Positions 1 through 8,778 of a DNA stretch of 64,000 nt are shown here, in pieces; position 1 is the first letter of the stretch, and each line of letters opens with the position of its first letter. The stretch is from Gammaproteobacteria bacterium. Lineage in GTDB: Bacteria; Pseudomonadota; Gammaproteobacteria; Pseudomonadales; Halieaceae. The notes below the pieces were generated by a model. It was not told the origin of the DNA. It did no database searches and saw only the letters and a program-made list of their open reading frames with translations. Both the position numbers and the translations under genes were made by a program. The stretch covers positions 1 to 64,000 of the forward strand of contig JAUICG010000021.1 in NCBI GenBank assembly GCA_030427485.1, read 5' to 3'.

Positions 1-74
1 GTCAGTTTTTCTCGGCGCGCGGCAGGGGAATGCCCCTCCCCTGAGGAACGGTTCAATGGCAGCAGGCCTTCGAT

Positions 75-1013
75 CTACTTGTAGTTGAACAACGGATCCA
101 GCGTCTCGGCGAGGCGCCGGTCAATCGCCGCGACTTCCTCGTCGGTGAAGTAATCGCGATAACCGCCGACCTTGGCGCGACGCACCTTGTAGCTGTTGGG
201 GTTGTCCTTGTCGCGCGGCATCATACGTCCGCCGGCGAGGCGAAACTGCTGCGAGCTTTCCATTTTCTTCATGTTTTCGTAGGAGGAATAATCCACCGCC
301 GCGTTGACGTGCGCCTCCGTCGCGTTAACGCCCATGAAGTCCAGCAACTGCCGCAGTTCCTGGCGCGGCCGGGCGCGCAGGTCCTCGTAGCGCAAGAGGT
401 GGAAGTGTTCCATCTTGTCCACCTCGCGCGCCCACAGGTTGAGATAATCGGTCACCGCCTGCATGCTGCCGCCGTTATCCCCCATCACGAAATCGAACAG
501 GCTGATATCGCTGCCCTGCGGCGGGTAGTTGTTGATCGCCACTTTGGTCGGCTTGATACGGAATTTCCACTGGAAAAACTGTGATACCGCCACATCGCGG
601 GGATCGCGAGCCAGCAGAATCACGCGCTTGTGGTAAAACGGCGCCTTGCTGTGCGGATCGCCGGTGTAGTCCTTGATGTAGTTGTCGTGCGTGAAGAACG
701 TCTTGGGTACGGACTTGTTGAGATTGTGGAAATTGTCGAAACCCAGTACGGCGTTCTCCGGCAGGCCGTACATCACGCGAAACAGGTGGGAGATCATCAC
801 GCGCAGCCAGGTGCGCCCGCTCTTGCCGAAAGAGACCACCACGATATCCGCGCGCTGCAGCTTGTCGAACTGCTCCACACCGCGCAGCTTGCGCTCGGCG
901 GCGAGAATCTCGGTCTCCGGCTGGCCGCGCATCTGCCAGTGCAGGATGCGGCGGGACATTTTTTTACGACCTGTCTGCCACAACTGCCGTACGTTCTGGA
1001 TTGCCAGTTTCAT
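75..1013 (-). CDS. Sulfotransferase family protein (PAPS-dependent)
   Basis: This 312-residue protein probably transfers sulfate from PAPS to a hydroxyl of a lipid, glycan or small molecule. Residues 61-71 (SFGKSGRTWLR) match the 5'-phosphosulfate-binding loop. ARDPRDVAVS near 135-144 matches the 3'-phosphate-binding motif, and AKVGGYRDYFT near 280-290 resembles the C-terminal RKGxxGxxxxxFT element of sulfotransferases. There is no signal peptide, so it should act in the cytoplasm. Its ATG overlaps the TGA of the upstream sulfotransferase by 4 bp (ATGA), implying translational coupling. The two proteins are clear paralogues sharing the PSB, 3'-PB and C-terminal motifs. The acceptor cannot be read from the sequence; a lipid acceptor is suggested only by the sphingolipid genes about 20 kb away. 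Confidence 0.88.
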   Translation of the reverse strand: MKLAIQNVRQLWQTGRKKMSRRILHWQMRGQPETEILAAERKLRGVEQFDKLQRADIVVVSFGKSGRTWLRVMISHLFRVMYGLPENAVLGFDNFHNLNKSVPKTFFTHDNYIKDYTGDPHSKAPFYHKRVILLARDPRDVAVSQFFQWKFRIKPTKVAINNYPPQGSDISLFDFVMGDNGGSMQAVTDYLNLWAREVDKMEHFHLLRYEDLRARPRQELRQLLDFMGVNATEAHVNAAVDYSSYENMKKMESSQQFRLAGGRMMPRDKDNPNSYKVRRAKVGGYRDYFTDEEVAAIDRRLAETLDPLFNYK

Positions 1014-1921
1014 GCGTATTGCTCACCATAGCCAAAAACCGGGTCCAACTGTGCGACCATCTGTTCCAGCTGCGCGCACTGTTCGTCGGTGAAGTAATCG
1101 CGGTAACCGCCCACCTTCGCCTTGCGTACCTTGAAGGACTGGGGATTGTCCTTGTCACCGGGTTTGACGCGCGCGCCACTGCCCTTGAAAAACTTTTCCT
1201 GCTCCATTTTTTTCATGTTGTCGTAGGCCGCGAAATCCACCGCCTCCTGCACCTGCTCGGCGGTGACTTCGGTACCGGTAAAATCCAGGATTCTGGCCAG
1301 CACCGCGCCCGGGTCCGCGCGCATATCCTCGTAGCGCACCACCAGCACGTCACGCAGTTCCGGAATGGCCTCGGCCCACCCGTTGAAGTACTCGACAATG
1401 CGCGGCAGCCCGGCGTCTTTGTCCAGCACGAAATCCCAGGCGTCTATATCCGCGCCGTGGGGCGGGTAGTCATTGATAAATTTCTTATTGGGGCGCATGC
1501 GAAACTGCCATTGGAAGAACTGCGACACCGCGACATCGCGCGGGTCGCGCACCAGCAGCACGATGCGCTTGCCCTGGAAGTGCCGCTTGGAATCGAAGTT
1601 CCCCGTGTAATCGCGTAAATAGTTGTTGTGCGTAAAAAATACCGCGGGCAACTGCGGGTCGCGGCGCTTTAGGTTATCGAAGTCCAGCAATTCGCTGGCG
1701 TCCAGGCCGCCCTTGAGCTGATAGGCGCGCGACAACATCACCCGCAGCCAGGTCCTGCCCGACTTGCCCCAACTCATCAATACCCAGTCGCTGCGCTGCA
1801 GCTTCTTGAATTCCTCGCGCCCGCGCAACCAGCGCTCTATCGCCTTGCGCCGCGCGGCCGGCAGCCAGAAACACAGTGCCAGAACAATGTAGCGAAACAC
1901 GACGCGTGCCTTATCGGCCAT
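1010..1921 (-). CDS. Sulfotransferase family protein, paralogue of the downstream gene
   Basis: A PAPS-dependent sulfotransferase of about 303 residues. It has the loop SWGKSGRTWLR, the 3'-PB motif VRDPRDVAVS and the C-terminal KVGGYRDYFTDE segment. The open frame extends 23 codons upstream to 1990. I prefer the internal ATG at 1921 because a GAGGA lies about 11 nt before it, no Shine-Dalgarno precedes 1990, and this start gives an N-terminus as long as the paralogue's. The gene is first in a two-gene operon with the other sulfotransferase (4-bp ATGA overlap). It is divergent from the 2OG oxygenase at 2083. The substrate is unknown. The tandem arrangement suggests either a duplicated activity or two positions on one acceptor. 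Confidence 0.86.
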   Translation of the reverse strand: MADKARVVFRYIVLALCFWLPAARRKAIERWLRGREEFKKLQRSDWVLMSWGKSGRTWLRVMLSRAYQLKGGLDASELLDFDNLKRRDPQLPAVFFTHNNYLRDYTGNFDSKRHFQGKRIVLLVRDPRDVAVSQFFQWQFRMRPNKKFINDYPPHGADIDAWDFVLDKDAGLPRIVEYFNGWAEAIPELRDVLVVRYEDMRADPGAVLARILDFTGTEVTAEQVQEAVDFAAYDNMKKMEQEKFFKGSGARVKPGDKDNPQSFKVRKAKVGGYRDYFTDEQCAQLEQMVAQLDPVFGYGEQYA

Positions 1922-2082
1922 GTGCGGGAATGTCCTCGATAACAGACTCAAAAGGCGGCAAATTCTACCGTAAAACGGCTTTTCCCGCACTAAGCCGGCA
2001 AGTGTTGATTTACCGCACTATTAACATCCTGTGCGCCACCACCGCCTTGCCGGGGCATCCGGGGGCGTAATAAAATGCGTTG

Positions 2083-2709
2083 ATGTCACTGATCGATTTC
2101 GAAGCGCTGCGCGCCACTCCCCTGCAGACCGACCCCTACGACTACCTCGTGGTGCCGGCGTTTCTCAGCGCCAGCACGCTGCAGCAGGTGAACCGCGACT
2201 ACCCCGCCATCGATACCGCCGCCAACCATGCGCTGGAGAACCTGAGCTACGGCCCTTCCTTCGCAGCGTTGATGGAGGAACTGCAAAGTCGTGAGTTGGC
2301 GACCCTGCTGGGTGAGAAGTTCGACATGGAGCTGGCGTCGTTGCCGACTACGGTCACGGTGCGCAAGTTTTGCGAGCGCACCGATGGCAATATTCACACT
2401 GATCACAAGAGCAAGGTGATCACTGTGCTGGTTTATTTCAATGAGACATGGGACCACCCGGACGGGCAGCTGCGGCTTCTGCGCTCGAAGAGCGACATAG
2501 AGGATTACGCGGCCCAGGTGCCGCCGCTGGGCGGCTCGATGATCGCTTTCCGGCGCACCGACCACTCCTGGCACGGCCACACCCGCTTCGTCGGCGAGCG
2601 CCGCATGGTACAGATCAACTACCTCGACCAGAGCCCGCTGGCCGTCGCGGCGCAGCGCATCAGCCGCTTCGGCACCCACTTCATGAAGAACGTGCTGGGA
2701 CTGCGCTAG
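2083..2709 (+). CDS. 2OG-Fe(II) oxygenase family protein
   Basis: A 208-residue protein resembling 2-oxoglutarate/Fe(II)-dependent hydroxylases. The facial triad appears as H105-T-D107 followed by a distal His in SWHGH (164-166). Two residues later comes an Arg that could bind the 2OG carboxylate. The SLPTTVTVRKF and ITVLVYFN strands fit the double-stranded beta-helix. The ATG at 2083 is taken as the start; a TTG sits directly before it and the ribosome binding site is weak. The protein is cytosolic with no signal peptide. It lies divergent to two sulfotransferases and upstream of an FAD oxidoreductase after a 43-bp gap. The substrate is not evident; hydroxylation of a lipid or small molecule is possible. 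Confidence 0.72.
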   Translation: MSLIDFEALRATPLQTDPYDYLVVPAFLSASTLQQVNRDYPAIDTAANHALENLSYGPSFAALMEELQSRELATLLGEKFDMELASLPTTVTVRKFCERTDGNIHTDHKSKVITVLVYFNETWDHPDGQLRLLRSKSDIEDYAAQVPPLGGSMIAFRRTDHSWHGHTRFVGERRMVQINYLDQSPLAVAAQRISRFGTHFMKNVLGLR

Positions 2710-2752
2710 GCAGCACTCTCACATCGTCCTCCCCACGAAAAGGAAACGCGTT

Positions 2753-3853
2753 GTGATCGCCGGTTTCGGCGACACGGGCCTGCTTGTGGCCATCAACCTC
2801 GGCAGGGACTTCGATATCGTCGGCGTCAGCCCCAAGCCCTGCCTGGTGAGCGGGCAGGAACTGGGTATGCGACTCACGCAACCCCGGCTCTGGAAGCAGG
2901 ATTACCTCATGCCCTTTTCACGCTTCCGGAAGCTGGACGGCGTGCGTACGCTGCAAGGACTGGTTACCACCATCGACACCCATCGCGGCACGGTGACCGC
3001 GGTCTCTCAAGACGGCGAATCACAGGCGGAACCCTATGATGCACTGCTGATTTCCTCCGGTGTGAGCAACGGCTTCTGGCGCACCAACGCAGTGGAGGAT
3101 TTCGACACGATCAATGAATCCATCGACTCCACCTCAAGGAAACTTCTTCAAGCGCAGACCATTGCCGTGATCGGCGGTGGCGCTACGGGCGTCGGCGTCG
3201 CCGCCAACCTGGCCACTCGCCACCGGCAAAAATTGATACACTATTTCTTCAGCGAGTCGCAGCCCCTGCCCGGCTATCACCCCAAAGTGCGCACTCATGT
3301 CGAAAAACACTTACGGTCCGTCGGCGTCATTCTGCACCCCGGCCATCGAGCAGTGATTGCCGATGACTTCCAATGCGACCGGTTCACCACCTCACCGGTT
3401 CAGTGGAGCAGTGGACAGGCGAACTTCAACGCCGATCTCACGCTGTGGGCAGTTGGCAAAATGGCGCCCAACAACCAGTTCATTCCCCCGGATATGCTCA
3501 ACGCCGACGGCTTTGTGAAAACTGATGATTTCCTGCGCGTGCAGGGCTACAACAATGTCTTCGCAGTAGGCGACATCGCCGCCTCGGACCCCCATCGCAG
3601 CTCCGCGCGCAACTGGGGCTACCGCCTGCTTGGCCATAACATCCGCGCCCATCTGCAAGGTCGGGACAGCGACATGAAGCGCTACGAACCACCGCAATAC
3701 CGCTGGGGGTCGGTGTACGGCGTGCAGCAAAACGGCCTGCGCGTCTTCCAGCCCGACGGGGGTAGTTTTCGCTTTCCGGGGTGGACAGTTCGCACCCTGC
3801 TTTTCCCGCTGGCAGTGCGCAAAATGATCTACAAAGGCGTGCGCAAGGCCTGA
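2753..3853 (+). CDS. FAD/NAD(P)-dependent oxidoreductase (NDH-2/FSP1-like)
   Basis: A 366-residue flavoprotein of the pyridine-nucleotide disulfide oxidoreductase fold. Its N-terminal Rossmann motif AGFGDTG binds FAD. A second dinucleotide fold GGGATGVGVA near residue 140 binds NAD(P)H. VFAVGDIAA near 280 is the second FAD motif. There is no CxxC redox pair, so it is not a disulfide reductase; type II NADH dehydrogenase, FSP1 and rubredoxin-reductase-like proteins are the nearest models. The start is GTG, with AAGGAAA about 10 nt upstream. It could supply electrons to the monooxygenases downstream, which have no reductase of their own in this window, but that is inference. It follows the 2OG oxygenase on the same strand. 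Confidence 0.8.
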   Translation: MIAGFGDTGLLVAINLGRDFDIVGVSPKPCLVSGQELGMRLTQPRLWKQDYLMPFSRFRKLDGVRTLQGLVTTIDTHRGTVTAVSQDGESQAEPYDALLISSGVSNGFWRTNAVEDFDTINESIDSTSRKLLQAQTIAVIGGGATGVGVAANLATRHRQKLIHYFFSESQPLPGYHPKVRTHVEKHLRSVGVILHPGHRAVIADDFQCDRFTTSPVQWSSGQANFNADLTLWAVGKMAPNNQFIPPDMLNADGFVKTDDFLRVQGYNNVFAVGDIAASDPHRSSARNWGYRLLGHNIRAHLQGRDSDMKRYEPPQYRWGSVYGVQQNGLRVFQPDGGSFRFPGWTVRTLLFPLAVRKMIYKGVRKA

Positions 3854-4009
3854 CTGACCCGGCCCAGGCACAGTGGCTCGCACCGCATCCGGGGAGCAGG
3901 TGCGGGATTACCGCCTTTTCGTGCACAGTCAATTTACCGGCAGCGCCTTATGCTCCGCTGACGCCCAAGCTATTGTTACTGTCTCCCAAACGGCGGCCAA
4001 GGAGACACT

Positions 4010-5221
4010 GTGAATAATCTGGCGGAAACGGCCTGTAACGGCTCGGCATTCAGTATGGGCTCTTCGCGTGCGCTGGCGTTGCTGCAAGCCGCGCGCGACC
4101 TACAACCAGTACTGCTCGAGAGGGCGCAGCAGTGCAGGTCGCAGGGCCGGGTTCCCGATGAGACCATCGCTGATTTTCATGAAGCGGGGTTTTTCAGGAT
4201 GCTGCAGTCCCGACAGTACGGCGGGTACGAGATGGACCCGCAGGTGTTCTACGCCGTAGGACTGGAACTGGCCAGGGCCTGTATGTCCAGCGCCTGGGTG
4301 CTGGGCGTGGTGGCGGTGCACAACTGGCAGATGAACCTGTTCGATCCACAGGCCTCGGTGGACGTATGGGGCGAGGATCCCACCGTATTGGTCTCTTCCT
4401 CCTACGCACCGATGGGCGGGGTCACCCCGGTTGACGGCGGTTTCAGGCTCAGCGGTCGCTGGAGTTTCTCCAGCGGTTGCGAACACTGCCAGTGGGTGTT
4501 TCTGGGCGCTGTCATTCCCACCGAGGATGCGCCCTGGAGCATGGAGAACTACAGCACCTTCCTGCTCCCCCGCGGCGATTACACGATCGTGGAAAACTGG
4601 GATGTGGTCGGCCTGCAGGGAACCGGCAGCCACGATATCGTGGTCGACGACGTCTTCGTCCCCGAGCACCGGGTGCACAGAATGCGCGAGGACCGCAGCG
4701 GGGACAAGCATCGCAACAAGGCGCCGCTGTACCGCCTGCCCTTCATGCAGGTGTTCTCCAGGGCGGTGTGCAACGCCTCACTGGGGGCCGTCGAAGGCGT
4801 TCTGGAAAATTATATCGAGGTCGCGAAAACCCGTGTCGCAGGCCCCGTGCCGATGAGGGACGACCCCAGCGCAAAGAAGGTCGCTGCCGACACGAAAGCG
4901 GCCATCGAATACATGAAACTCATGATGTTCACCAGTTTTGATTCCCTGATGGAAGCCGCGAGATCAGGCGCCGAGGTACCCCTGCTCGATCGCGCGCTGT
5001 TCCGCTACGAAACATCCAAGGTCGCCGACCAGTGCCTGGCACTGTCCTCCCGCATGCTCAAGGCCGCGGGCTCCGGCGCGATACGCTGCAACAGCGCGAT
5101 GCTGGCACAGCACCAGGACATTCTCGCCAGCCAGGCGCATATCGCCAATATCTCTGAGCCCTTCGCAATCAACCTCGGCGGCATGCTGCTCGGCCAGCCC
5201 AGTACCGATGCCAGTCTCTGA
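4010..5221 (+). CDS. Flavin-dependent monooxygenase, HsaA-like (acyl-CoA dehydrogenase fold)
   Basis: A 403-residue group D flavin monooxygenase oxygenase component, related to HsaA (3-HSA hydroxylase) and p-hydroxyphenylacetate hydroxylase C2. These enzymes ortho-hydroxylate phenols using free reduced flavin. The N-terminal helical domain (FHEAGFFRMLQSRQYGG), the middle beta domain (GRWSFSSGCEHCQW, GLQGTGSHDIVVDDVFVP) and the C-terminal helical bundle are intact. The GTG start at 4010 has AAGGAGA about 5 nt upstream. It is the first gene of a nine-gene plus-strand cluster and is followed directly by an HsaD-like hydrolase and an HsaC-like extradiol dioxygenase. Together these form a hydroxylase, ring-cleavage and hydrolase set. 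No flavin reductase (HsaB) gene is present. Confidence 0.85.
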   Translation: MNNLAETACNGSAFSMGSSRALALLQAARDLQPVLLERAQQCRSQGRVPDETIADFHEAGFFRMLQSRQYGGYEMDPQVFYAVGLELARACMSSAWVLGVVAVHNWQMNLFDPQASVDVWGEDPTVLVSSSYAPMGGVTPVDGGFRLSGRWSFSSGCEHCQWVFLGAVIPTEDAPWSMENYSTFLLPRGDYTIVENWDVVGLQGTGSHDIVVDDVFVPEHRVHRMREDRSGDKHRNKAPLYRLPFMQVFSRAVCNASLGAVEGVLENYIEVAKTRVAGPVPMRDDPSAKKVAADTKAAIEYMKLMMFTSFDSLMEAARSGAEVPLLDRALFRYETSKVADQCLALSSRMLKAAGSGAIRCNSAMLAQHQDILASQAHIANISEPFAINLGGMLLGQPSTDASL

Positions 5222-5259
5222 CGCGCACTTTCCCGCTTCTTACACGCAAGGAACTTACT

Positions 5260-6093
5260 ATGGCTCTCAACGGGGTTCTACCTGAGGAAAACTACGCCGA
5301 CTGCGCCAACGGCTACCGCATGCACTATATCGATGTCGGCGCGGGACCCGTGGTGGTATTCCTGCACGGCTCGGGGCCGGGCGCCAGCGGCCACAGCAAC
5401 TTCAAGACGAATTACCCGTGGCTGGCGGAGCGGGGATATCGCTGTATCGTACCGGACCTGGTCGGCTTCGGTTTCTCCGACAAGCCGGACGACGTGGATC
5501 ATCCGCTGTCTTTTTTTGTCGAATGCGTGAAACAGACACTGGATACCCTGGGCGTGGAGCGCTGCGCTGTGGTCGGTAACTCGCTGGGCGGGGCCGTTGC
5601 CATCGGTCTGGCGCTGGAGTACCCGGCACTGGTGGACAAGCTGATCCTGATGGCGCCCGGCGGCATGAGCCAGCGGGAAGAATACCTGCAGATGCCGGGT
5701 ATGCAGAAGATGTTTGAGGTGTACGGGGCCGGTGAAGCGATCACCCACGCCGCGATGAAAGACCTGTTCGCCTTCGGCCTCACTCACGACCCCAAACACG
5801 CGACCGATGAACTGGTCGAAGAGCGGTCGCAGATCATGGCCATTATGAACGGCCATGTGATGTGGACCATGGCAATCCCGTATCTCGCCGAGCGACTCCC
5901 GGAACTCGCCTGTCCGGTGCTGGCCTTCTGGGGAACCAACGACCGCATGATGCCCGACAGCGGCATTCTCGCGCTGGCCAAGAACTGCGCCAGGCTGAAA
6001 CTGATTATTCAATCCGAGTGCGGCCACTGGGTCATGGTTGAACATACAGAGATGTTCAATCGGGAAGTTCTGGCGTTTCTGCAGCCCCACTGA
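5260..6093 (+). CDS. Alpha/beta hydrolase, meta-cleavage-product hydrolase (HsaD/BphD-like)
   Basis: This 277-residue alpha/beta hydrolase most likely hydrolyses a C-C bond in a vinylogous meta-cleavage product. The motif HGSGPGASG near residues 36-44 is the oxyanion region typical of BphD and HsaD. The nucleophile elbow is GNSLGG near 107. The acid lies in GTNDRMMP and the catalytic His in ECGHWVMVEH near 255. An AAGGA ribosome site precedes the ATG. It sits 38 bp after the HsaA-like gene and before the extradiol dioxygenase that would make its substrate. The exact ring substrate (steroid seco-product, biphenyl or other aryl) is not determined by the sequence. Confidence 0.87.
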   Translation: MALNGVLPEENYADCANGYRMHYIDVGAGPVVVFLHGSGPGASGHSNFKTNYPWLAERGYRCIVPDLVGFGFSDKPDDVDHPLSFFVECVKQTLDTLGVERCAVVGNSLGGAVAIGLALEYPALVDKLILMAPGGMSQREEYLQMPGMQKMFEVYGAGEAITHAAMKDLFAFGLTHDPKHATDELVEERSQIMAIMNGHVMWTMAIPYLAERLPELACPVLAFWGTNDRMMPDSGILALAKNCARLKLIIQSECGHWVMVEHTEMFNREVLAFLQPH

Positions 6094-6147
6094 ATCCGGT
6101 CGTGTGCGGTGCGGATTCCTGTCTGACAACAAATGGCGAGAAATCGA

Positions 6148-7047
6148 ATGAATGTACGCAGTTTAGGTTATGCACTGATCGAATCGACAGATCCACAGAA
6201 GTGGCTGTCGTTCGGTACCGAGGTGCTGGGCTTGATGCTGGCGCCGGCGATGCCGGACGATGGTGTGATCTATTTCAAGATGGATGAACGGCCGTTCCGG
6301 CTGGCCATTGTGCCCGGCGACACCGATCGCCTGCAGTTGTGCGGCCTGGAGTTGCTGGATGAAGCAAACTTCCATGCGGCGCGCGAGGAACTCATCCAGG
6401 CAGGCGTGGCAGTGATTCAGGGCACGCCGGCTGAAGCCGCCCAGCGCCGCGTGCGCGAACTGATTCGATTCGACGATCCCGCCGGCAACACGCTGGAGCT
6501 CTATCACGGCGCGGACCTGGACTACGCCAAATTCATCTCGCCACTGGGCATCGCCGGATTCGAGACCGGTTTCAACGGCGACGCCGGATTCGGACACGCC
6601 GTTCTACCGGCGCCAAACCGCGTCGAGACCCACAGATTCTATAAAGAAGTGCTCGGCTTCGGCGATTCGGACTATATGCATTTCACGTTCTCGGACGATC
6701 CCGACGACCCCGGGCTTGGCCTGAACTTCATGCATGTCGAAAATCCCCGCCACCACTCCATCGCACTGTTTGGCAGCGAGCACCCGTCTGCGTGCATCCA
6801 CCTGATGCTGGAGGTCAGGAACATTGACGAAGTCGGCTACTGCCTTGACCGCGTACTGCAGCGTGGGATTCCCGTGACGTCCACACTCGGTCGTCACACC
6901 AACGATCGCATGTTGTCGTTTTATATGCGCACACCCGGCGGGTTTGAACTCGAGTTCGGTTGCGAGGGTTTGAAGATGGACTGGTCGGACTACACACCGA
7001 CAAAAACGACCATGCCGAGCATCTGGGGACACAAATTCTCACTGTAG
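6148..7047 (+). CDS. Type I extradiol dioxygenase (HsaC/BphC-like, VOC family)
   Basis: A 299-residue two-module VOC protein that should cleave a catechol meta to the hydroxyls. The C-terminal module keeps the Fe(II) ligands: His in FGHAVLPAP near 150, the second His of PRHHSIALF near 203, and Glu in FELEFGCEG near 269. The catalytic segment GRHTNDRMLSFY is also conserved. An in-frame ATG lies 15 nt upstream at 6133, but the family N-terminus (here MNVRSLGYALIESTD) begins at 6148, with a GAG about 7 nt before it. The gene lies between the hydrolase and an SDR. Given the HsaA and HsaD partners it should act on the catechol made by the first gene. Confidence 0.9.
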   Translation: MNVRSLGYALIESTDPQKWLSFGTEVLGLMLAPAMPDDGVIYFKMDERPFRLAIVPGDTDRLQLCGLELLDEANFHAAREELIQAGVAVIQGTPAEAAQRRVRELIRFDDPAGNTLELYHGADLDYAKFISPLGIAGFETGFNGDAGFGHAVLPAPNRVETHRFYKEVLGFGDSDYMHFTFSDDPDDPGLGLNFMHVENPRHHSIALFGSEHPSACIHLMLEVRNIDEVGYCLDRVLQRGIPVTSTLGRHTNDRMLSFYMRTPGGFELEFGCEGLKMDWSDYTPTKTTMPSIWGHKFSL

Positions 7048-7088
7048 CACTGGAGGTGAACTGTTTATGACCCGGCCCGGGGGACACC

Positions 7089-7841
7089 TTGTCGCACTGC
7101 GGTAACTGGGCGCTGGTAACCGGCAGCACCGCCGGGATCGGTCGCGAGTTTGCCAGTCAATTGGCGGCTGCCGGCTTTAATCTGGCACTGCTGGCCCGTG
7201 ATGCCAGTCAGCTACAGGCTCAATGCCGGGAACTGGCATCAGCCAGGGGCATTGATACCCGGGCAGTTCCCTGCGACCTGAACGACAGCGATTTTCTATC
7301 GATTATTGCGGCAGCGACGGACAAGCTGCCAATTGCGTTTTTCGTCAACAATGCCGGCGCCGAGAGTTACCACGGCAGATTCCTCGACAGAACGGTAGCG
7401 GAAATCGAGAGCTGCCTGCGACTCAATACGCTCGTACAGTTGAGGCTGATCCAGCATTTTGCCCAGCGTATGAAAATGGCGGGCAGCGGCGCGATCATTC
7501 AGGTCAGTTCCATCGCAGGACACATACCGCTGCCCTTTATGGCAGAGTACTCGGCCAGCAAGGCCTACCAGTTGACCCTGGGGGAGGCGTTGTACTACGA
7601 GTTGAAGGACCACAATATTGACTTCCTCACGCTCTCCCCGGGCGCGACAAAATCCCGACGCCTCAATTATGGTATGGAGCCCAGGCCGGTCGTCAGGGCA
7701 GCGCTAGCGGCGCTGGGCCGACAACCAAACGTCATTCCCGGATGGCAAAACAAATGGAGCGCATTCAAGCACCGGCACCTGAAGTCCAGACGTGCTGCTG
7801 TCAGCAGTATGGGTGATTTCCAGCGCACGCAGCTGCAGTAA
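7089..7841 (+). CDS. Short-chain dehydrogenase/reductase
   Basis: A classical SDR of about 250 residues, probably NADP(H)- or NAD(H)-dependent. It has TGSTAGIG cofactor loop near 12, NNAG near 90, and a catalytic Ser in SSIAG with YSASK. The only in-frame start is TTG at 7089 with no Shine-Dalgarno. A GGAGGTG followed by ATG at 7067 lies just upstream but is one base out of frame, separated by a run of five G (7079-7083). Removing one G would give an N-terminus fused correctly to this SDR, so either the start is unusual or the assembly carries a homopolymer error. The role in the cluster is probably oxidation or reduction of a ring or side-chain alcohol. Confidence 0.82.
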   Translation: MSHCGNWALVTGSTAGIGREFASQLAAAGFNLALLARDASQLQAQCRELASARGIDTRAVPCDLNDSDFLSIIAAATDKLPIAFFVNNAGAESYHGRFLDRTVAEIESCLRLNTLVQLRLIQHFAQRMKMAGSGAIIQVSSIAGHIPLPFMAEYSASKAYQLTLGEALYYELKDHNIDFLTLSPGATKSRRLNYGMEPRPVVRAALAALGRQPNVIPGWQNKWSAFKHRHLKSRRAAVSSMGDFQRTQLQ

Positions 7842-7961
7842 CCGGGCGCGTATTAGCTACCCATTGGAAACGCTCTTATCACGATTTCGGGGTTTTTCCG
7901 CCACCGGCCCGAGTGTAGATTTGCCAGACTATCCGATACGTCCAGCACTGAGGAAACGCCG

Positions 7962-8732
7962 ATGTCCGATCCGACCCAAGAGCCGTCCACCAGCCCGGGA
8001 GAAATCAGCCAGTGGCCGATGCTCAAAATCGTATATCGCACTGATCCCGCGAAAATCGCCGCGCTGTTGCCACCGGGCATCGATACCAGCGACACCTCCA
8101 ACGTCACGCTGACCATCTACAACCTGCCCGTGAACGGCGAACCCGAGTACGGGATACTGATTACCGCCGATGCCACTTACCGCGGCACGCCGGGCGAATA
8201 CGCGCTCGGCTACGGGATTGACCAGGAGTCCGCCATTTTCATCAGTCAGTTCACCAATGGGCAGCCGAAGTTTCCCTGTCATACGGATTATTTCCGCCTG
8301 CAGAACAAGGTCTCGGCGCGCTGTGCTCACCAGCAGTATACTTTCGTCACATTTGAGGGCACGCTGGGCGAGGAGGATCCTCTCCCCGGCCCACTGGAGC
8401 GCAATGAGTGGTGGATCAAGGTGTCGCGCCAGGTCGGCGGCGGCAAAGGGTACGATTTCCCGCCCCATGTGGTGCACGTGCAGGGCAAATACGGCCCCGG
8501 CCATCGGGTCGCGCTGGACGGCACGCTCACGCTCCTCGAGAGTCCCTGGGACCCTATCGCCAGCCAACTGCCCATGTTGGAGCAGGTGTCCGCCCATTTG
8601 TGGTGGCCGGAGTACCGGAGCAGGGAAATCACCCTGGCCGGGGCACTGGATCCAGAAGGGTTCTGGCCCTATGTGGATGTCATTTCAGGTAGCCGCTGGC
8701 TCGGAAAAAACGGTGGGCCCATACGGGTCTGA
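7962..8732 (+). CDS. Acetoacetate decarboxylase family protein
   Basis: A 256-residue protein of the acetoacetate decarboxylase fold. The segment NGQPKFPC near residues 99-106 corresponds to the region of the Schiff-base lysine. Only one Lys (K103) is present where the clostridial enzyme has a Lys pair, so the activity may differ: members also act as aldolase-dehydratases or cleave beta-keto acids. A GAGGAAA site precedes the ATG. The gene sits in the catabolic operon between an SDR and an amidohydrolase, consistent with processing a keto acid from ring cleavage. The 120-bp gap before it shows no recognisable promoter. Confidence 0.75.
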   Translation: MSDPTQEPSTSPGEISQWPMLKIVYRTDPAKIAALLPPGIDTSDTSNVTLTIYNLPVNGEPEYGILITADATYRGTPGEYALGYGIDQESAIFISQFTNGQPKFPCHTDYFRLQNKVSARCAHQQYTFVTFEGTLGEEDPLPGPLERNEWWIKVSRQVGGGKGYDFPPHVVHVQGKYGPGHRVALDGTLTLLESPWDPIASQLPMLEQVSAHLWWPEYRSREITLAGALDPEGFWPYVDVISGSRWLGKNGGPIRV

Positions 8733-8778
8733 ACTCATAAGTCCGTGACGCAATGGTGCGTCACCAGGAGCAGTATCC

